A stretch of DNA of 64,000 nucleotides from Rosellinia necatrix (lineage: Eukaryota > Ascomycota > Sordariomycetes > Xylariales > Xylariaceae): assembly GCA_021209875.1 (NCBI GenBank), contig JAGYVD010000002.1, forward strand, positions 4,774,001 through 4,838,000, written 5' to 3'. This document shows, one piece after another, positions 24,081-36,767 of this stretch (position 1 is its first letter; every line of letters starts with the position of its first letter). The position numbers were made by a program, and so were the translations under genes. The notes beneath the pieces were generated by a model. The model was not told where the DNA came from. It made no database searches and was given only the letters and a program-made list of their open reading frames with translations.

Positions 24081-24745
24081 TTTTTATAATTTGGCCAGGT
24101 TCGGAGTTATATGAGGCATTGGTGACACTATATTTTGCGGTTCGTCATGGTCGCCCGGCGATTCTGCCTCATTTCGAGGTTGTGTTGAAGAGAGGTGTAA
24201 GGTTGCTTGGTCTGGGTACTTCGTTGTTCAAGGGAAGATCATAGTCCAGGCCGGCATCGAAGCCGAATAAGTGACCTCAAGCTCAGAGCTCAAATATCTT
24301 ATCTTATCAGAATGACGTAGCATGTACTCTTCTACCCTAAGCCAATTCCTCTAAATTTAAAGTAGCGAGGACTTGACTTAGATAACACATTGCATGGACC
24401 CCACAGCGCCCGATCCCTGTCTGGTGACGATGCATCATCTCCAGTAAACCTACCTAGATACCTGACCTACCTACCTATCAATACAGTAGGTGCCTAAGAA
24501 AGAAGACACTGACTGACACTGGCACTGGACGTCGCTGCCTACCGACGTAGCCTGTCTTATACCACAATATACCACAACCGTCCCCAACAAACGCTCTCAC
24601 GTATTACTTCATTAAGACCAAACATAACACGTCCTGGTCTTCGTAGTCTCTCATTACGAGCGTAAATCACCCCCCCGATAGCCAGACCGCCTACGTAACA
24701 AAACAAGTCTTTGCCATCCGCATCAGGGCCGCGCAAAAAGTCAGG
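24081..24745. promoter_or_regulatory. Shared divergent promoter region mmm1/vps45
   Basis: This 665-bp gap separates the starts of mmm1 (minus) and vps45 (plus), so both promoters must lie here. It contains a TAGGTACC-like motif cluster (CTACCTAGATACCTGACCTACCTACCTATC, about 24450-24479) and pyrimidine-rich stretches near the vps45 start. No TATA box stands out. Confidence 0.5.
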
Positions 24746-26577
24746 ATGGACGTCGTCCAGGCCGTCTCCGGCTACATCGCCAAGATGATGTCGGCCGGAG
24801 ACAGCGCATTGGGAGGCCAGTCTGCGAAGATGAAGATCCTGCTCCTAGATCGCGATACCGTGCCAATCGTATCAACCGCGGTCACACAGTCCTCCCTTCT
24901 CAATCATGAGGTGTATCTCACAGACCACCTGCATAACCAGAACCGGGAGAAGATGCGACATCTGCGATGTCTCTGCTTTGTTCGTCCATCGCCAGACTCA
25001 ATACAGTTTCTCATCGATGAGCTTCGGGACCCCAAGTACGGCGAATATTACCTCTACTTTAGCAACGTTGTCAAGAAATCGTCCCTTGAGAGGCTAGCCG
25101 AGGCGGATGACCATGAAGTCGTCAAGTCCGTGCAAGAGTACTTCGCCGACTTTATCGTCATTAACCCGGACCTTTTCTCTCTCAATATGTCTCTCCCGCA
25201 GCAAAGGATATGGAGCGGTAACCCGGATATGTGGAACTCGGACTCATTACAGCGGACTACCGAAGGCATCATCGCCGCTTTACTAGCGCTTAAGAAGAAA
25301 CCACTGATCCGCTATGAGAAGAATAGTCTTTTGGCCAAAAAATTAGCATCTGAGGTGCGATATCAAATATCTCAGGAGGAGCAGCTATTCGATTTCCGAA
25401 AAGTTGACACGCCACCAATACTACTCATCCTAGATCGCAGAGAAGATCCTGCAACCCCTTTACTTAACCAGTGGACATATCAGGCGATGGTTCATCAGTT
25501 ACTAGGCATTCACAGCGGACGGGTCGACCTGGGGGATGTACAGGACATCCGGCCGGAGCTGAAGGAGATTGTCTTATCGCAAGACCAAGATCCTTTCTTT
25601 AAGAAGAACATGTACTTGAACTTCGGCGATCTTGGAGGAAATATAAAGGACTATGTGGAGCAGTATCAGTCAAAGACGAAGAACAACGCAAACATCGAAT
25701 CGATAGCAGATATGAAACGCTTTATCGAAGAGTACCCAGAGTTTCGCCAGCTCTCTGGGAACGTCAGCAAACACGTCACCTTGGTTTCTGAACTCAGTAG
25801 AAGGGTGGGCACGGAAAACCTGCTGGAGGTTAGTGAGGTCGAACAAAGTCTAGCATGTAATGATAACCATGCTGCGGATCTGAAGGTTTGTGTCGGATTT
25901 ATAAGCCAAAAGCATCGACGGCAAGCTGACATTGACAGAATATACAAAAACTCATTCAACACCCCTCGGTTACACCTGGGGATAAGGTCGGGTTGGTTGC
26001 GCTATATGCTCTGCGCTATGAGAAACAACCCTCAAATTCGTTAGCGATGCTCGTCGACTTACTGACGGCGGTTGGTGGCGTGCCCAATCGCCAAGCCGAC
26101 TTGGTTGCAAAACTTCTTATATACCACAATTCACTTCAGCAATCCCAAGCAGCAGGGGGCATCGCAGACATATTTGAGTCGGGCGGCATATTTTCGGGTG
26201 CCAGAGCGATAAAGGGCCTGAAGGGCGTGGAGAACGTCTACACCCAACATTCACCCCACTTAGAGGCGACTCTACAGGACATGATCAAGGGTAAACTCCG
26301 GGATCAACAATATCCATTCGTTGATGGGGGTGGAACGACGCGGGACAAGCCCCAAGACATAATCGTGTTCATAATTGGAGGCGCCACATATGAGGAGGCT
26401 AAGACAGTGGCCGGCATAAACGCATCTTCGCCTGGAATTAGAGTCGTGCTGGGAGGGTCTACAATCCACAACGGAGTTACGTTCTTAGAAGAAGTCGACG
26501 ATGCCGTGTCGTCCTGGCCAGAGCCGCCTCCAACGACAGTCGCCGGTCGGTTGCGGAAGGAGATTGGTCGAAGATAA
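24746..26577 (+). CDS. vps45: Vps45, Sec1/Munc18-family vesicle fusion regulator
   Basis: This SM protein binds syntaxin-type SNAREs to control fusion at the trans-Golgi/endosome. It has 592 aa in two exons, 24746-25885 and 25939-26577; the intron is 53 bp, phase 0 (GTTTGT...GACAG). The exon junction reads HAADLK | NIQKLIQHP, matching the family. Sec1-domain landmarks include KMKILLLDRDT near residue 30, LLILDRREDPATPLLNQWTYQAM in the central region, and a C-terminal IIVFIIGGATYEEAK. The length matches fungal Vps45 (about 590 aa). Nothing looks broken. The upstream 5' region is CT-rich. Confidence 0.95.
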
Positions 26578-29056
26578 CCAGAATAATAATCTCCCCCGGT
26601 TCCATCTAAATGTATATTTATTGTATGGCAGTGGGGTTTTGATACGGAACACGCAGGAATTTTACAATAAATGCCCGCAAAGGGTAAGAAACTCGGTTCT
26701 ACGGCAAGTGATATATTCCCGCCGTCTGCGTGGAGAACTCTAGCTGATACTGCTATTAGAGAAAGGCTAGTTTCCCTCTTAATGTGATAGGGTAGATATT
26801 ACCTAACCCCCCTCAAAGTCTCCAAGAAAGAGCCAAGAAAAAAATATTTGATCTCGTCGTATGGTTGGTACCGACCCTTAAAAATAAGTATTGTGGTGTG
26901 TAGTCCCACAATGCAGCTGATGTTCTAGATCTCTCGGCTATTACGGGCGTAGGAACCAAGAAGAATGGTGATGGCAAATTCCAGAACCCTTACCCTTTTC
27001 TTTAAAATTTTTTTTTTTATACTTCACCTCAACTTTTGCTTGCATATTGTATGATCTGGTAGATAAGTACCATAAATCGGATGTAGCAGATAAGAATATG
27101 AACTAGGAGTACCGAACACAAGGCTGGCGTCGTGCTTCTCTTGCACTTACTACAATAAGCAGAGGTGTGGGTGTAACATACGCTCAACACCCCATTAGGA
27201 CATCGGGACTTTCAACCTGTTCCAAGATCAACCGCTATACGGATCCACAGCATTCAATAAACAAGCACCATTCAGCTACCTATGTATCCCAGCAGTAGTC
27301 TGGTTTGAAGTGTATAAATATCTTGGATTAGGAAGCAATAGTTAACCGCGGGTTGGATTGACGACTGATCGGCAGCTTTCCAATTTCAGGTTTCAATATC
27401 GAACGAGACGCTCATTCGAATATTTAACATGATTAAATGCTTTGACCCAGCAAAAAACCAGGTCAGCAACTAGACAGCTGTCCACACTCGGCGCGGCAGG
27501 TAGGATTTCCAGATGATTAGTACGGTACACTACGCAGCAGTCTTCGATCCGTAGGCCCACGACGGCTTTCATGGACAAAGCGCGAAGGAGGGTTCCCTGC
27601 GTCGGAAAAGGCTATCCATACGTCGATCACTTCAAGCACTACCTGTAGACAGTGAGTGGTAGATGTGCGAGAATTATTAAGCTACCTGCAAGACATGTGC
27701 ACTAGGGAAGTCGAAACCGATATGTGCTAGTCTGCTAGCCAGGCACCGGTGGGCTTCCCGATCCCAACTATTATCCCGATCAACGGGCCTCTCGAGCCAT
27801 CTGGGGCTTTTCATGCCTCCTATTCGTTGTATGGGTTTGATAGCTCGTGACTTGGGCACGAGCACTCGCTTGTTAGTGTGAGAGAAATTCGCTCCCCGAC
27901 CCATTCTCTGTAAATAGGAAGTGGACAGAGCACCAAAGATAAAAATGAAAATAAAAAAGAGAGAAGGAAAAAAGAAAAGGAAGAAGAAAAGTAACCATTT
28001 GATTGCAAAGCATCTCTTGCGCAACAACCTTCGAGTTATCTCCGTCCTGTGTGGCTTTCTCGACAGGGGTAGCTAAACTGCTTAGGTATTTGGGTACTTA
28101 CTACTAGCATATTGTACGAAGCTACAAGGCATGTACGCTGCCTGCGCGACTGCAGGTGGTCTGAACGCCAGTGGAACTACAGTAATGGACACATGTGCTA
28201 GGTGTGAGAGGATGGTCCCGAGACCACTTTGCAGTAATAATGGGTACCTGGGCAGGTAATCAGGATCATTTGAGATTCGGGGTGTACGCGTAACAACCAA
28301 GGGCATTTAAACGTCAGCCAGGAGCTAGCTGGGGTACCTAAGTACACTAGGTAGTTAGTGTACGGGGGATGCATCAACGGGGATAATACATACCGATGGT
28401 CTTCGCGAAAACCGGTGGCGATCCCTCCGTAACTGATAGACACAGGTACAAGTACACTTGAATTGCCATCTACACCTAGCAAGGTGAAGCATTTACACAT
28501 ACTTGTAGAACATAAGCACTGGTAATCATAATTGGAAATAGGAATCACCCCTGTCATAAATTAGACTATATTTTCTGTCAGGTACACGCTCCCGTAACTA
28601 TTCGACCGATAGATGGGATTCCTTATAATTACCTACCTATTTCTATTCTTCGCAGGGTCGGGAACAGGACTTTTGCGTGAGTTATATAAAAGATGACAGA
28701 CAGTAAGCCCCTCTGGCGTGACGAATCGTTAGTTTGTCGGTCGGCAAGGACACAACCGAAAGTACCTGGCTATCCCTCGTCAATGCGCCCCTGACCATTC
28801 CAGGCTTGGTGGATGAATAATGGCATGGACATCACCAGCCTTGTGACCAAAAACCGAAGGTGCACAATAATGTGAGCCCAAACTATACTAGACCAAACCA
28901 GCGTCGCTCAGCCACGATGGCAAGGGGAATAAACACCAGCGCTTGCATCATGTCTTGGCCTAAAACGGGTGCCGAAAACTCAGAAGTCAAAGCGCCAGAT
29001 ATGGTACTTGTATGCCTAACAACTCGAATAGGGTGCTAGACTTGACGATGCTCGAT

Positions 29057-29130
29057 GGTGAATGAATGAATGGATGAACGAATGAATGAGAAAGAGAAAG
29101 AGAAAGAGAAAAAGAAAAAGAAAGAAAGGA
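29057..29130. repeat. GAATGAAT / GAGAAA low-complexity tract
   Basis: Degenerate GAAT tetranucleotide repeats pass directly into a GAGAAA hexanucleotide purine tract. It is non-coding; the frames over it are low-complexity Arg/Lys artefacts. Confidence 0.85.
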
Positions 29131-29384
29131 GAAAATAGATCTCCATCCGAGGAACCATGGCCTCGAACAAATCGTGACCATTTCACCCTATTGACGGGGA
29201 TCGAAGGCATCGTTGTTAGAAATCATTGCTTCCACGTTTCTCATCGCATGCATTGCATGGAGAGAAAGTTGCGTCAAGGTTCTAATAAATTCTACGTGAA
29301 ACCCATTGAACCCACAACACGGTGACAAGGGACCTTGGAGGGTAAAGCACATACATATGTACTTAAAAGTTAACATACACTAGA

Positions 29385-29475
29385 CAGGTAGGCAAGGTGC
29401 TTAGGTAGGTTAACAAGTACCTTACCTAGGCAGGTATGTAGGTGTGTCACAAGTACTGTAGTGTAGGTAGGTAAA
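29385..29475. repeat. TAGGTAGG motif cluster
   Basis: Several copies of GTAGGTAGGTAA and CCTAGGCAGGTATGTAGGTG occur in non-coding DNA, of the same type as clusters at 34309-34462 and 43885-43998. Confidence 0.7.
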
Positions 29476-31621
29476 TATCTGGTGTCACCCACTTACAGTG
29501 CCTAAATCGCCTCTTATTGCGGCACAGTATACCTAACAATAGAGAACTGTACCCGAAACGAGGGGCCGAAAGGGGAGGGAGAGGGGTGTAACTTCGTAGG
29601 GATTGGCAAATTCGAGATGGATGCACTGTCTCCGTCCAAACATGCCAGCTTGCAAGCCGCATGTTGACGAGGAGGGGGCGGCCATGCATAAGACCTGTAC
29701 AACGAGAGACGTTGCGCACTGTAAGCCGGAACGGAGGACAGCATAGGATTCCGTTGGTTTAGGTTTCAAGACTGAGATTGGAAGGGAAAAAAAAAAAAAC
29801 AAAGAAGGGAGCGAGCGACAGAACTCGGCAACCTATTGGGGACACGCGGCAGACAGGAAAGAAAATCGTATTGACTGATAATTGCTCTTTGCTAGGTTGC
29901 TAATTGGCGCCGACCCCTAATAAGTTTAAATAGCATGTTTTGAATTCTGGAGAAATAAGAGAACATTAGACGAGTAAAGTTCGTGCATGTGGCCAACACT
30001 GAGAATAATTGGCGATCTTCAAATGCTATAGGCACGTTATATGTACCTGTCTGCACGTCTATAAGATTATGCGATGGCCCCGGCTTTAATCCAGTGGTTA
30101 TGGTCAGGCTTCTCGGTATCTGACGCGCGGGCTGCGTGCATTTTTCTGTCCTTACATTCAGGTCAAGGTTCGGGGACCTCCTTCGTATTGTTGATTAGAC
30201 GACCTCCTCCTTCTCCTCCTCCCTCCTTTGCCCGATGCGGCATTGTGTATAAGTGGAAGATCAGCCGAAACCTGGCGCTGGATATTTATTGCATGGTGGA
30301 AAATATACAAACCAGCTGGCCCAACTTTCAGACGAGAGGTTCTCCCTTTGCCCCAATTGGCCGGGGAAACTTCCGCAATAAATAGCATGATATCTTCGAC
30401 CGTCGTGGAATTCGACTTTTCATGCTGCTCGGCTGGAGCGCCATTCTGCTCTGCTGATGTCATCCGGGCTCAGGCGGAGGAACAAACGATTACGGAGGGA
30501 GCGTACCCACGAAGATGACTCCTCCAGCACGCTATTTTTTTTTTTTATCAATTTTTTTTTTTTTAATTCATCCCATTGAGCTGGTCGGGGGATGGTTCCT
30601 AGACCGGGAAATAAAGCGAATAACAACTACACTAACTACTAACTTCCTGCCCTGCCTGGGTGGCAGTGTCAAGTTCCATCGCGGTCCCAGTTAGTTGTAT
30701 GTAGGTAGGTATGTACTCGTATACATACGACTCCTAGACTAGTCTCCGTCCGAGTCTCCCGTCCTTGTCCATCTAGTCACGAGGAACCGCCACTGCACAA
30801 GCCAATACCTCAGATGATGAGTTCGCTCCACTACCACCACACCATCCAGCCAACCGCCCTCGTGCAAAGCTAGGGCGTCTTGAAGGAGGTCATGCATGGG
30901 CTTGGTCTACATAAGGTAGGTAGGAGGTCTCCCTTTGGAGTGATAGGTACCTCGCTACTTGCCTGTGCCGTAGTCGGGTCCCCCGTACTCCGTGCTCCCG
31001 GCAAGTCTTACACTATCCTACTACGGGACTTGCACTATCTTTAGAGCCACACAAGGTACCAAAGCATGGGGAAGTTCCAGCCCACCTGAGTCCCCGTTAT
31101 TCCCCATGTAGCTGTAGTACCCTCTAAGTATTCTGCATGTATGCTGGATACATCACTTGATGGTCTCAACCGGAGCTATCACTGTGTACTTCTATACCTC
31201 CTTCTATGTATATACGACCACCACTACAACTCCCGACTGCCCGCCTCTTTACTCGATTGACCTGGCCTGTTTTTTTGTGCTATCAGCTATCTTTGTTCTT
31301 TCCCAATTCCCCGAGTCTCTCTCTAATAAGGGAAAAAAAAAAATATTTTACAAAGTCAGCAGACAGTGCCAAGTGCCAGTGCTGCCTCTCCCACACACCA
31401 CATAGGGTAACCCTTGTTCGCCCTCCACCACACCACATTCGCCCACTCCAACTAGCAACGGCATATTTCTCGTTCTCCTCGGCTTCGCTTCGCTTCGCAT
31501 TTGCTCTTGCTTCCCTATTTGCTCGCCATAATCATAATCTCGTTCTTTTGCTATCAGTGAGAACCCCGGTGGTATCGCATCGCAGCCTGGTTTTGTCGCA
31601 CTGTTGTCTACGTGTTCGGCA

Positions 31622-33252
31622 ATGGCCTCTTCCAAGGTAACCCGCTTGCACCACCATGCCCGTTTAGCTTCCCTCTCGTTGGAGCTGGCCATGCTGATCA
31701 GTAGTGGCCGACATCACAGGAAATTCCAGCATCGACGAGGCCATTGACCCAACACCGCCAATCGATGTCTTCAGGCTTAACATCCGCTATGTCGTCGGTT
31801 CGCCCTCATGCACACTCACGCAACAATTCCCACTCCCTTTCCGCTTTGTCCGGCGTCCACAATCCCACCCACCGCGTAACCCGCCGAAAGAGCATGACAA
31901 CAACCCCTACCGCAAATACCGCCGCTGTCGTTGCCGCCATGCAAGAGGGCGGTGATATGGCGACCGCCTTACCTATTGCCGTCACCTCCCGACGCACGGC
32001 AATGGCCAAGCCCGCTGGTGCCGCCCGAGCCGCAGTCGTGGGAAGTCTGCCTTCGCCGCCCGCCAGTTTACCGACCCACCGGTTCACAATGCATCCCCAG
32101 CCGGAAATTCAGGAGAGTGCGATTGACGATGATTCCAATGATATGTCTGCCGACGAAGGGGAAGGGGGCCTTCAGAAAGCACGGATCCGACGCGCAAGCG
32201 ATGGCCAACCTCTCACCAAGGAGGGCAGGAAGAGCAACCGCGTCGAGCTCCGCTGTGACAAGTGCGGAAAGGGATACAAGCATAGCAGCTGCTTGACCAA
32301 GCATTTGTTCGTGCCCTTTTTCTTACCCACTACTATTACCCTATGCTCCCCTGGCCAGGTCGCTGGATGATGTATTCGCCCCGAAAGGCCATGGACCGGC
32401 TTGCACACCACTGTGCCAGCCAACCCTAGCGTATGTGCGTGAACCTATGTTGACGAATTGCTTGTCAGGTGGGAACACACTCCCGAATGGTCCTACACAT
32501 CCAAACTTCTCATATCCAAGCATCAGCAAGTGCAATTGCTCGAAGCAGCATCTGTCCTGGTTGCGATGAATACTAAGGATTCCACCACACCTCCGGATTC
32601 GGCCAAAGACTTCGTTAGCGAAACGGGATCGGCCTCGCCGACGGCGTCAGGCTACTCGGAACACCATGATGGACATAGCTCTGCGGATACCACCCCACCA
32701 CCCCAAGAGGTGTTTGCCGTGAGCAACACGCTTTCTTATCGCGACACGTCGAAGCGTTATAGTAATGGGAGCAATTACTCACGATCTTATCAATCAGCGG
32801 TATCCGGCTCCTTCTTCCCAGGTAGTTTACCCCATAGGAGTGGGTTTAGCCACAACCGTCACGGTAGCTCTGATCGTCGGCCTTTATCGTCCGGATTAAA
32901 TAACACGGGACAAGAGGACCGTGATCTCGCCGCGGCAGTCGAGCTTCTCAGCTGCAGCATTGGTAGCAACGGGGGAAACCGGGATATACGGCTTCCCGAG
33001 GATGCCCCTCCGGTTCCTCCATTGCCCGCTCAGTACCTAGATCAAGCAGCGTTTAGTAGCACTAGCTTCATCAATAGTTACACAACGCAAATGCCGGAAA
33101 GCTTCACTCGTGGCGATAACCGCAGGGTCGTGGACGTAAAAATGGAAGATAGCGATGGGAGCATGATAGACGAAGAGGAAGAGGAGCGGCGTGCCAGGGC
33201 GCGGAGCAGTGAGGAAGATGACGAGATGATGTTTGGGCGCATGGAGGAATGA
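31622..33252 (+). CDS. C2H2 zinc-finger protein
   Basis: A likely nuclear regulator of 461 aa. Preferred model: exons 31622-31636, 31720-32306 and 32469-33252. The first exon encodes MASSK and joins over an 83-bp intron to EIPASTRPLTQHRQ; an alternative start is ATG 31765 (MSSGLTSAM). A single C2H2 finger CDKCGKGYKHSSCLTKHL-WEH (Cys184, Cys187, His200, His204; C-x2-C-x12-H-x3-H) is split by a 162-bp intron between the two histidines, inside the Leu codon. After the finger comes a conserved stretch EWSYTSKLLISKHQQVQLLE (about 207-226), which looks like a family-specific helix. The rest is Ser/Pro-rich with an acidic region at about 415-450 (DEEEEERRARARSSEEDDE). The finger context PLTKEGRKSNRVELRCDKC marks a conserved ascomycete family. 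DNA targets are unknown. Confidence 0.8.
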
Positions 33253-33518
33253 GCGAACAACATAATGGATGGGGAACTTTTGCCCGCTGTGACGGGAAAT
33301 GAGGTATGGGTTTGATGTTTCCTTTGTACCACAACACATATATCAAGGCTTGTAAATGGGTGGTTCGCTCCGCCGCCGAGACCTTAGCACCGGGAGTGGC
33401 AGCCATCATGGGGGGTATCTGATGAAAGCGGTCTCCACGAGGTTAAAGTGAGGTTCGGAGGGAGCGTCGAGCGAACGCCGGGTACCACGACGAAGTTTTT
33501 AAGTTGCGCCACGAATCT

Positions 33519-33558
33519 TCCAAGGAGGAAGAGGAGGAGGAGGAGGAGGAGGGGGAGA
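33519..33558. repeat. (GGA)n purine tract
   Basis: A nearly pure AGGAGG/GAGGA triplet run in non-coding DNA. Confidence 0.85.
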
Positions 33559-34308
33559 ACACGCGAGTGTATGACTCCGTATGTCGACGCAAGGCGCTCA
33601 TTCGTTTTATATGAGAGAAAAACCAAATCAAATGAACTCTGGGTCGCTTACATGGGGATAATCATAGACCTGAGGACGGCGGCGTGCGGGCCAGGCTCTG
33701 GCCGAGCCTTCCACAGCGTGGGTGAAAGCTGCGTCTGCGACAACCCCGTGTTACCGTAGAATGGCCCGTCTGAACGCACCGCGTGAGGGAGAAGGGGGAG
33801 TCAGATGTGGAATATGCGAAGCTTTAACCCAGAAATGCATATGGTGCGACCAAACGGACGGCTCTCCATGCCAAGTGCCTAGAGCCAAGATTGCAGAGAA
33901 GCGTAGGTAAGAAGAGAGAGGAGGGAGGAGAGAAGAAGGGGTTTGTAGCCGCAACCGAGGCGACGTACGAACATCGGGGCGTCATTGTCAGGAGCTGCTG
34001 TTCTGGGGTTAACCAAGCGATCAACAGATCAACAGTGGGGATTGGGGGGTGTTAAAGTGAAGATCTCTGGTTGTTTGAGAGGCAGCGACGTCACGTCACA
34101 GGTGGTGGAGGACAGACGAGCTATGAGCTGTGAGCTGTGTGTGAGCTGCAAAGCTTGGTTTGGATGGGGGAGCTTCGGCAGCTCAGCACAACGCTGCGCA
34201 ACGCAACACACAGTACAGCCCGGGGCTAACAGCAAAACTCTGCTTGAGCCTGCCCAGGTGCTGGTTGCCCCTCTCTCCTTCCGTCTACCTTTACACTGCG
34301 CGCTACCT

Positions 34309-34462
34309 ACCCACCTAAACTCCCTACTTAAAGCACCTACCTACCTACCTCTTTCCCACCGTACCTAGTACTATGTACATACAGTGCCTTAGGTACCTAC
34401 CTAGGTAGGTAGGTAGCCTCCTGTCTAGTCCTAATCTACTAGGTACCTACCTACCTGTAATA
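34309..34462. repeat. Densest TACCTACCTAGGTAGGTA cluster
   Basis: Repeated CTACCTAC units and the perfect palindrome CCTACCTAGGTAGG (about 34397-34410) lie within 155 bp, upstream of the membrane-protein gene. The arrangement could form hairpins. It is the best local example of the motif family. Confidence 0.85.
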
Positions 34463-34741
34463 ACTACCTACCCAAATTGAATGGGCTGCGCTACTTCAAA
34501 CCGCAAATATTGCAAACTATCCAGCCATCCACCACTCTTAATTTTCCAAAAATCGATTTTCAGCCTTTTTACCTTGCACTATAACCATTTCTCTCGGATT
34601 ATCGGAGAAATAACTGCTTACCTACGTATGTACCTACTCTTTTCGGCCCCACTGATTCACACATTCCTTACAGCGAGCTACCCAGGGTACCCTTAATCCC
34701 AAAATCTTCTGTTGTCCTCCTCGGTCGCGAAGACATCAACA

Positions 34742-36047
34742 ATGCGCACGAGACGTCAAGACAGGGTCGAAACGGCCGCCGCTGCCGCTGCCGTGCCCGA
34801 AAAGGACGAAGCGCCTCCGGTGACCGTTTCTTCAATTTCTGACAGCGATAACAAAGACGTCCAGACGCCGGCCGCTCCTGTTGCCATCTCTAAAATCGAG
34901 AGCCATATGCCCGAGCACGCGGAGAGTAAACCGCGATCCAAGCTGCCAACGCCACTGCAGTTCCCTCTCGTCGCCATCCTCAGTTTGGCCATCTCCGAGC
35001 TGGGCTACTCGCTTTCCTGGTCTTCTACACAAGGGGTTCTCGCCGCTCATGCACGTCTCCCAGGGACTTGGAATGAGATTGGAGCTATAATGGGCTGGCG
35101 ATTGTGCGTGCCTCAACCTTTGGCCTACTACTTGTGACCGTTGACCCAAGCTATACGTGCGGGTCGCATCAGGTCGCATCACCTTCTACGCGACGCGCTA
35201 ACTAACACCGTGGACCACAACAGGTTCGAGCTCGCGCTTGGGTGGTTCGGCGATTATGACGGCTATGACATCACTGCGCTAAACATGCTGTCTCAAGGTC
35301 CCTCTGTAAGCGACATGCTTTCTGGCAGGCACATCACCTCGGAACCCTATTGCGCAGCTTGGTACTAACCGTGGCCGTACGCAGCTCTACTTGCTCTTCG
35401 CGCATTACGAGACCCCGCCGTTTTCCCTCGTCCTGGTTGTCGCCATCGAAACCCTCGCTGCCTACGTTCCCTTCCGTCTTCTCCGCCCGCTATCTCGCGC
35501 TCATGCAGATCCAGCCGCCGTTCCCAACGCCGATATCTTGACCGACACACCCATCGCACTGCTTACAACGCTCCTCGCCGGTGCCATCTACAGCGTGTCC
35601 TTGTTATTCGCCTACGCGACCTACCTGCCGACCTACTTGGTGATGTACTTTGCAGGCCTGCCGTCGTTGGTGCGTGCCCACGAATCGAGCTATGTCGGCC
35701 TTCTGCCCATGACGATCGCGCTTGGATTTGCCGCTCGGATCTTCATATTCACACCGGCCGAAGCGACAGGACGCACAACGGCCGACGCTGAAAACGAGGC
35801 CTTCGACCCCGTCAAGGCTAGTTTGCGTGAGACGGTGCGGTGGAACTTCTTCGGCTGGTCTTCGCGGACCAAGGTAGCTCTACGACGCACGGCACTGGTG
35901 ATGCTTGTCACCGGGGCCAACACGTTCCTCCGCACGCGGCTTACTGTTGTGGGCGTGGAGACTTCCGGCGCAGTTGCCTGGAGCAGTGTGTGGGTTTTCG
36001 CTACAGCGGTCACCGGCGTAGCGCTCAGTGCCGTTGGGGGTGTCTAA
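34742..36047 (+). CDS. Uncharacterised multi-pass membrane protein
   Basis: I do not recognise a characterised family. The model has 368 aa in three exons: 34742-35103, 35224-35305 and 35385-36047. The 120-bp and 79-bp introns have GT..AG ends and the frame is continuous (GWR-L-FELALGWFGDYDGYD, then LSQGPS | LYLLFAHYETPP). Residues 1-~75 are charged and disordered. Hydrophobic segments then follow at about 78-100 (FPLVAILSLAISELGYSLSW), 160-185, 205-240, 255-275 and two near the C-terminus, so five to six membrane passes are likely. ELGYSLSW and GWFGDYDGYD look like conserved motifs. The compactness and clean introns argue that it is a real, expressed gene; it resembles conserved hypothetical membrane proteins of ascomycetes. 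Confidence 0.75.
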
Positions 36048-36767
36048 ACTTGTTACGGTGGGGGAACGGGTAGTGTGTTCTCTGTGGGTCGGCCCGGCAG
36101 AGAAGGGATAACGGGTCGTGGTATTTCGAGGATATAACGCAGGAAAGGCGGCACTGATTGCAGGCATACCGGATCAACCTTGTTCACTTTCACGGACGCT
36201 TGTACGTACCCATAAAAAAACTGTTCCGTAATGTTTATTATATTAAATTTGATTAGCTTTCTACTCATAGAAGGGGATACCTAGGTATAGGAAAGATGGT
36301 TTCGGTCGATCTGTGCCCGTCATTTGGACGATAAATAGCTATCGATATATATAATATTCCGATCGCTCCTTCACCCAGAGTTATTGAATGCCTACGGCCG
36401 GTCTAGCCGGTATGCGGCGGCTGATGGGCGACTGCTGAGTAACTGAGGACAAGAGGTGGTCCTTGGAATCTCTTCAACAAGGTACAATGTTGGTTCGTAT
36501 GACGGTACATGGCTGAAGGTGCAGCCTGTATTCAGTTGTTTATTTAGGGTTGTACCTGCTGTCTTCCAGCCCTAGGGCCTACATCCCAAACTATGTTGTT
36601 AATACCTGCAATAAACCATCTCCACTTGTCGAGAGCAGACTATCGGTGATGACCTCCGCCACTACATGTAACGACTCCCAAAAGGCTTTGTTAACAAAAA
36701 AAAAAAACATTGTTAACCTGCGCCTACCCATGAGACATGCCCAAAGTGGACCTATTGAGCAATTGCG
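36048..36767. other. Intergenic, no gene seen
   Basis: It contains the 3' end of the membrane-protein gene and the promoter of the bactofilin-like gene. No repeat stands out. Confidence 0.6.

Larger units (their letters stand above)
26578..31621. other. 5-kb gene desert
   Basis: I find no coding sequence with recognisable features. The contents are AT-rich stretches (poly-T at about 27006-27018 and 30534-30564), a GAAT/GAAA-rich repeat at about 29060-29130, pyrimidine tracts near 30205-30230, and TAGGTACC-type motifs at about 28333-28350 and 29385-29475. The right end (about 31150-31621) is the CT-rich upstream region of the zinc-finger gene. Confidence 0.6.
33253..34741. other. Intergenic with dense palindromic motifs
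   Basis: No gene is seen. It contains a GAGGAA purine tract (about 33520-33555) and, at 34309-34462, the densest cluster in the window of ACCTACCT/TAGGTAGG palindromes, about 280 bp upstream of the next gene. Confidence 0.6.

Noticed and set aside
27677..28027. Minus-strand frame in the second desert
   Set aside because: The sequence is dominated by a Phe-rich low-complexity stretch from a purine tract; no domain or splice partners.
29086..29325. Arg/Lys-rich frame over the GAGAAA repeat
   Set aside because: Artefact of a simple-sequence purine tract.
31704..31955. Open frame starting at a GTG before the zinc-finger gene
   Set aside because: Non-ATG start and a frame different from the zinc-finger exon; ATG starts at 31622 (with intron) or 31765 explain the gene better.
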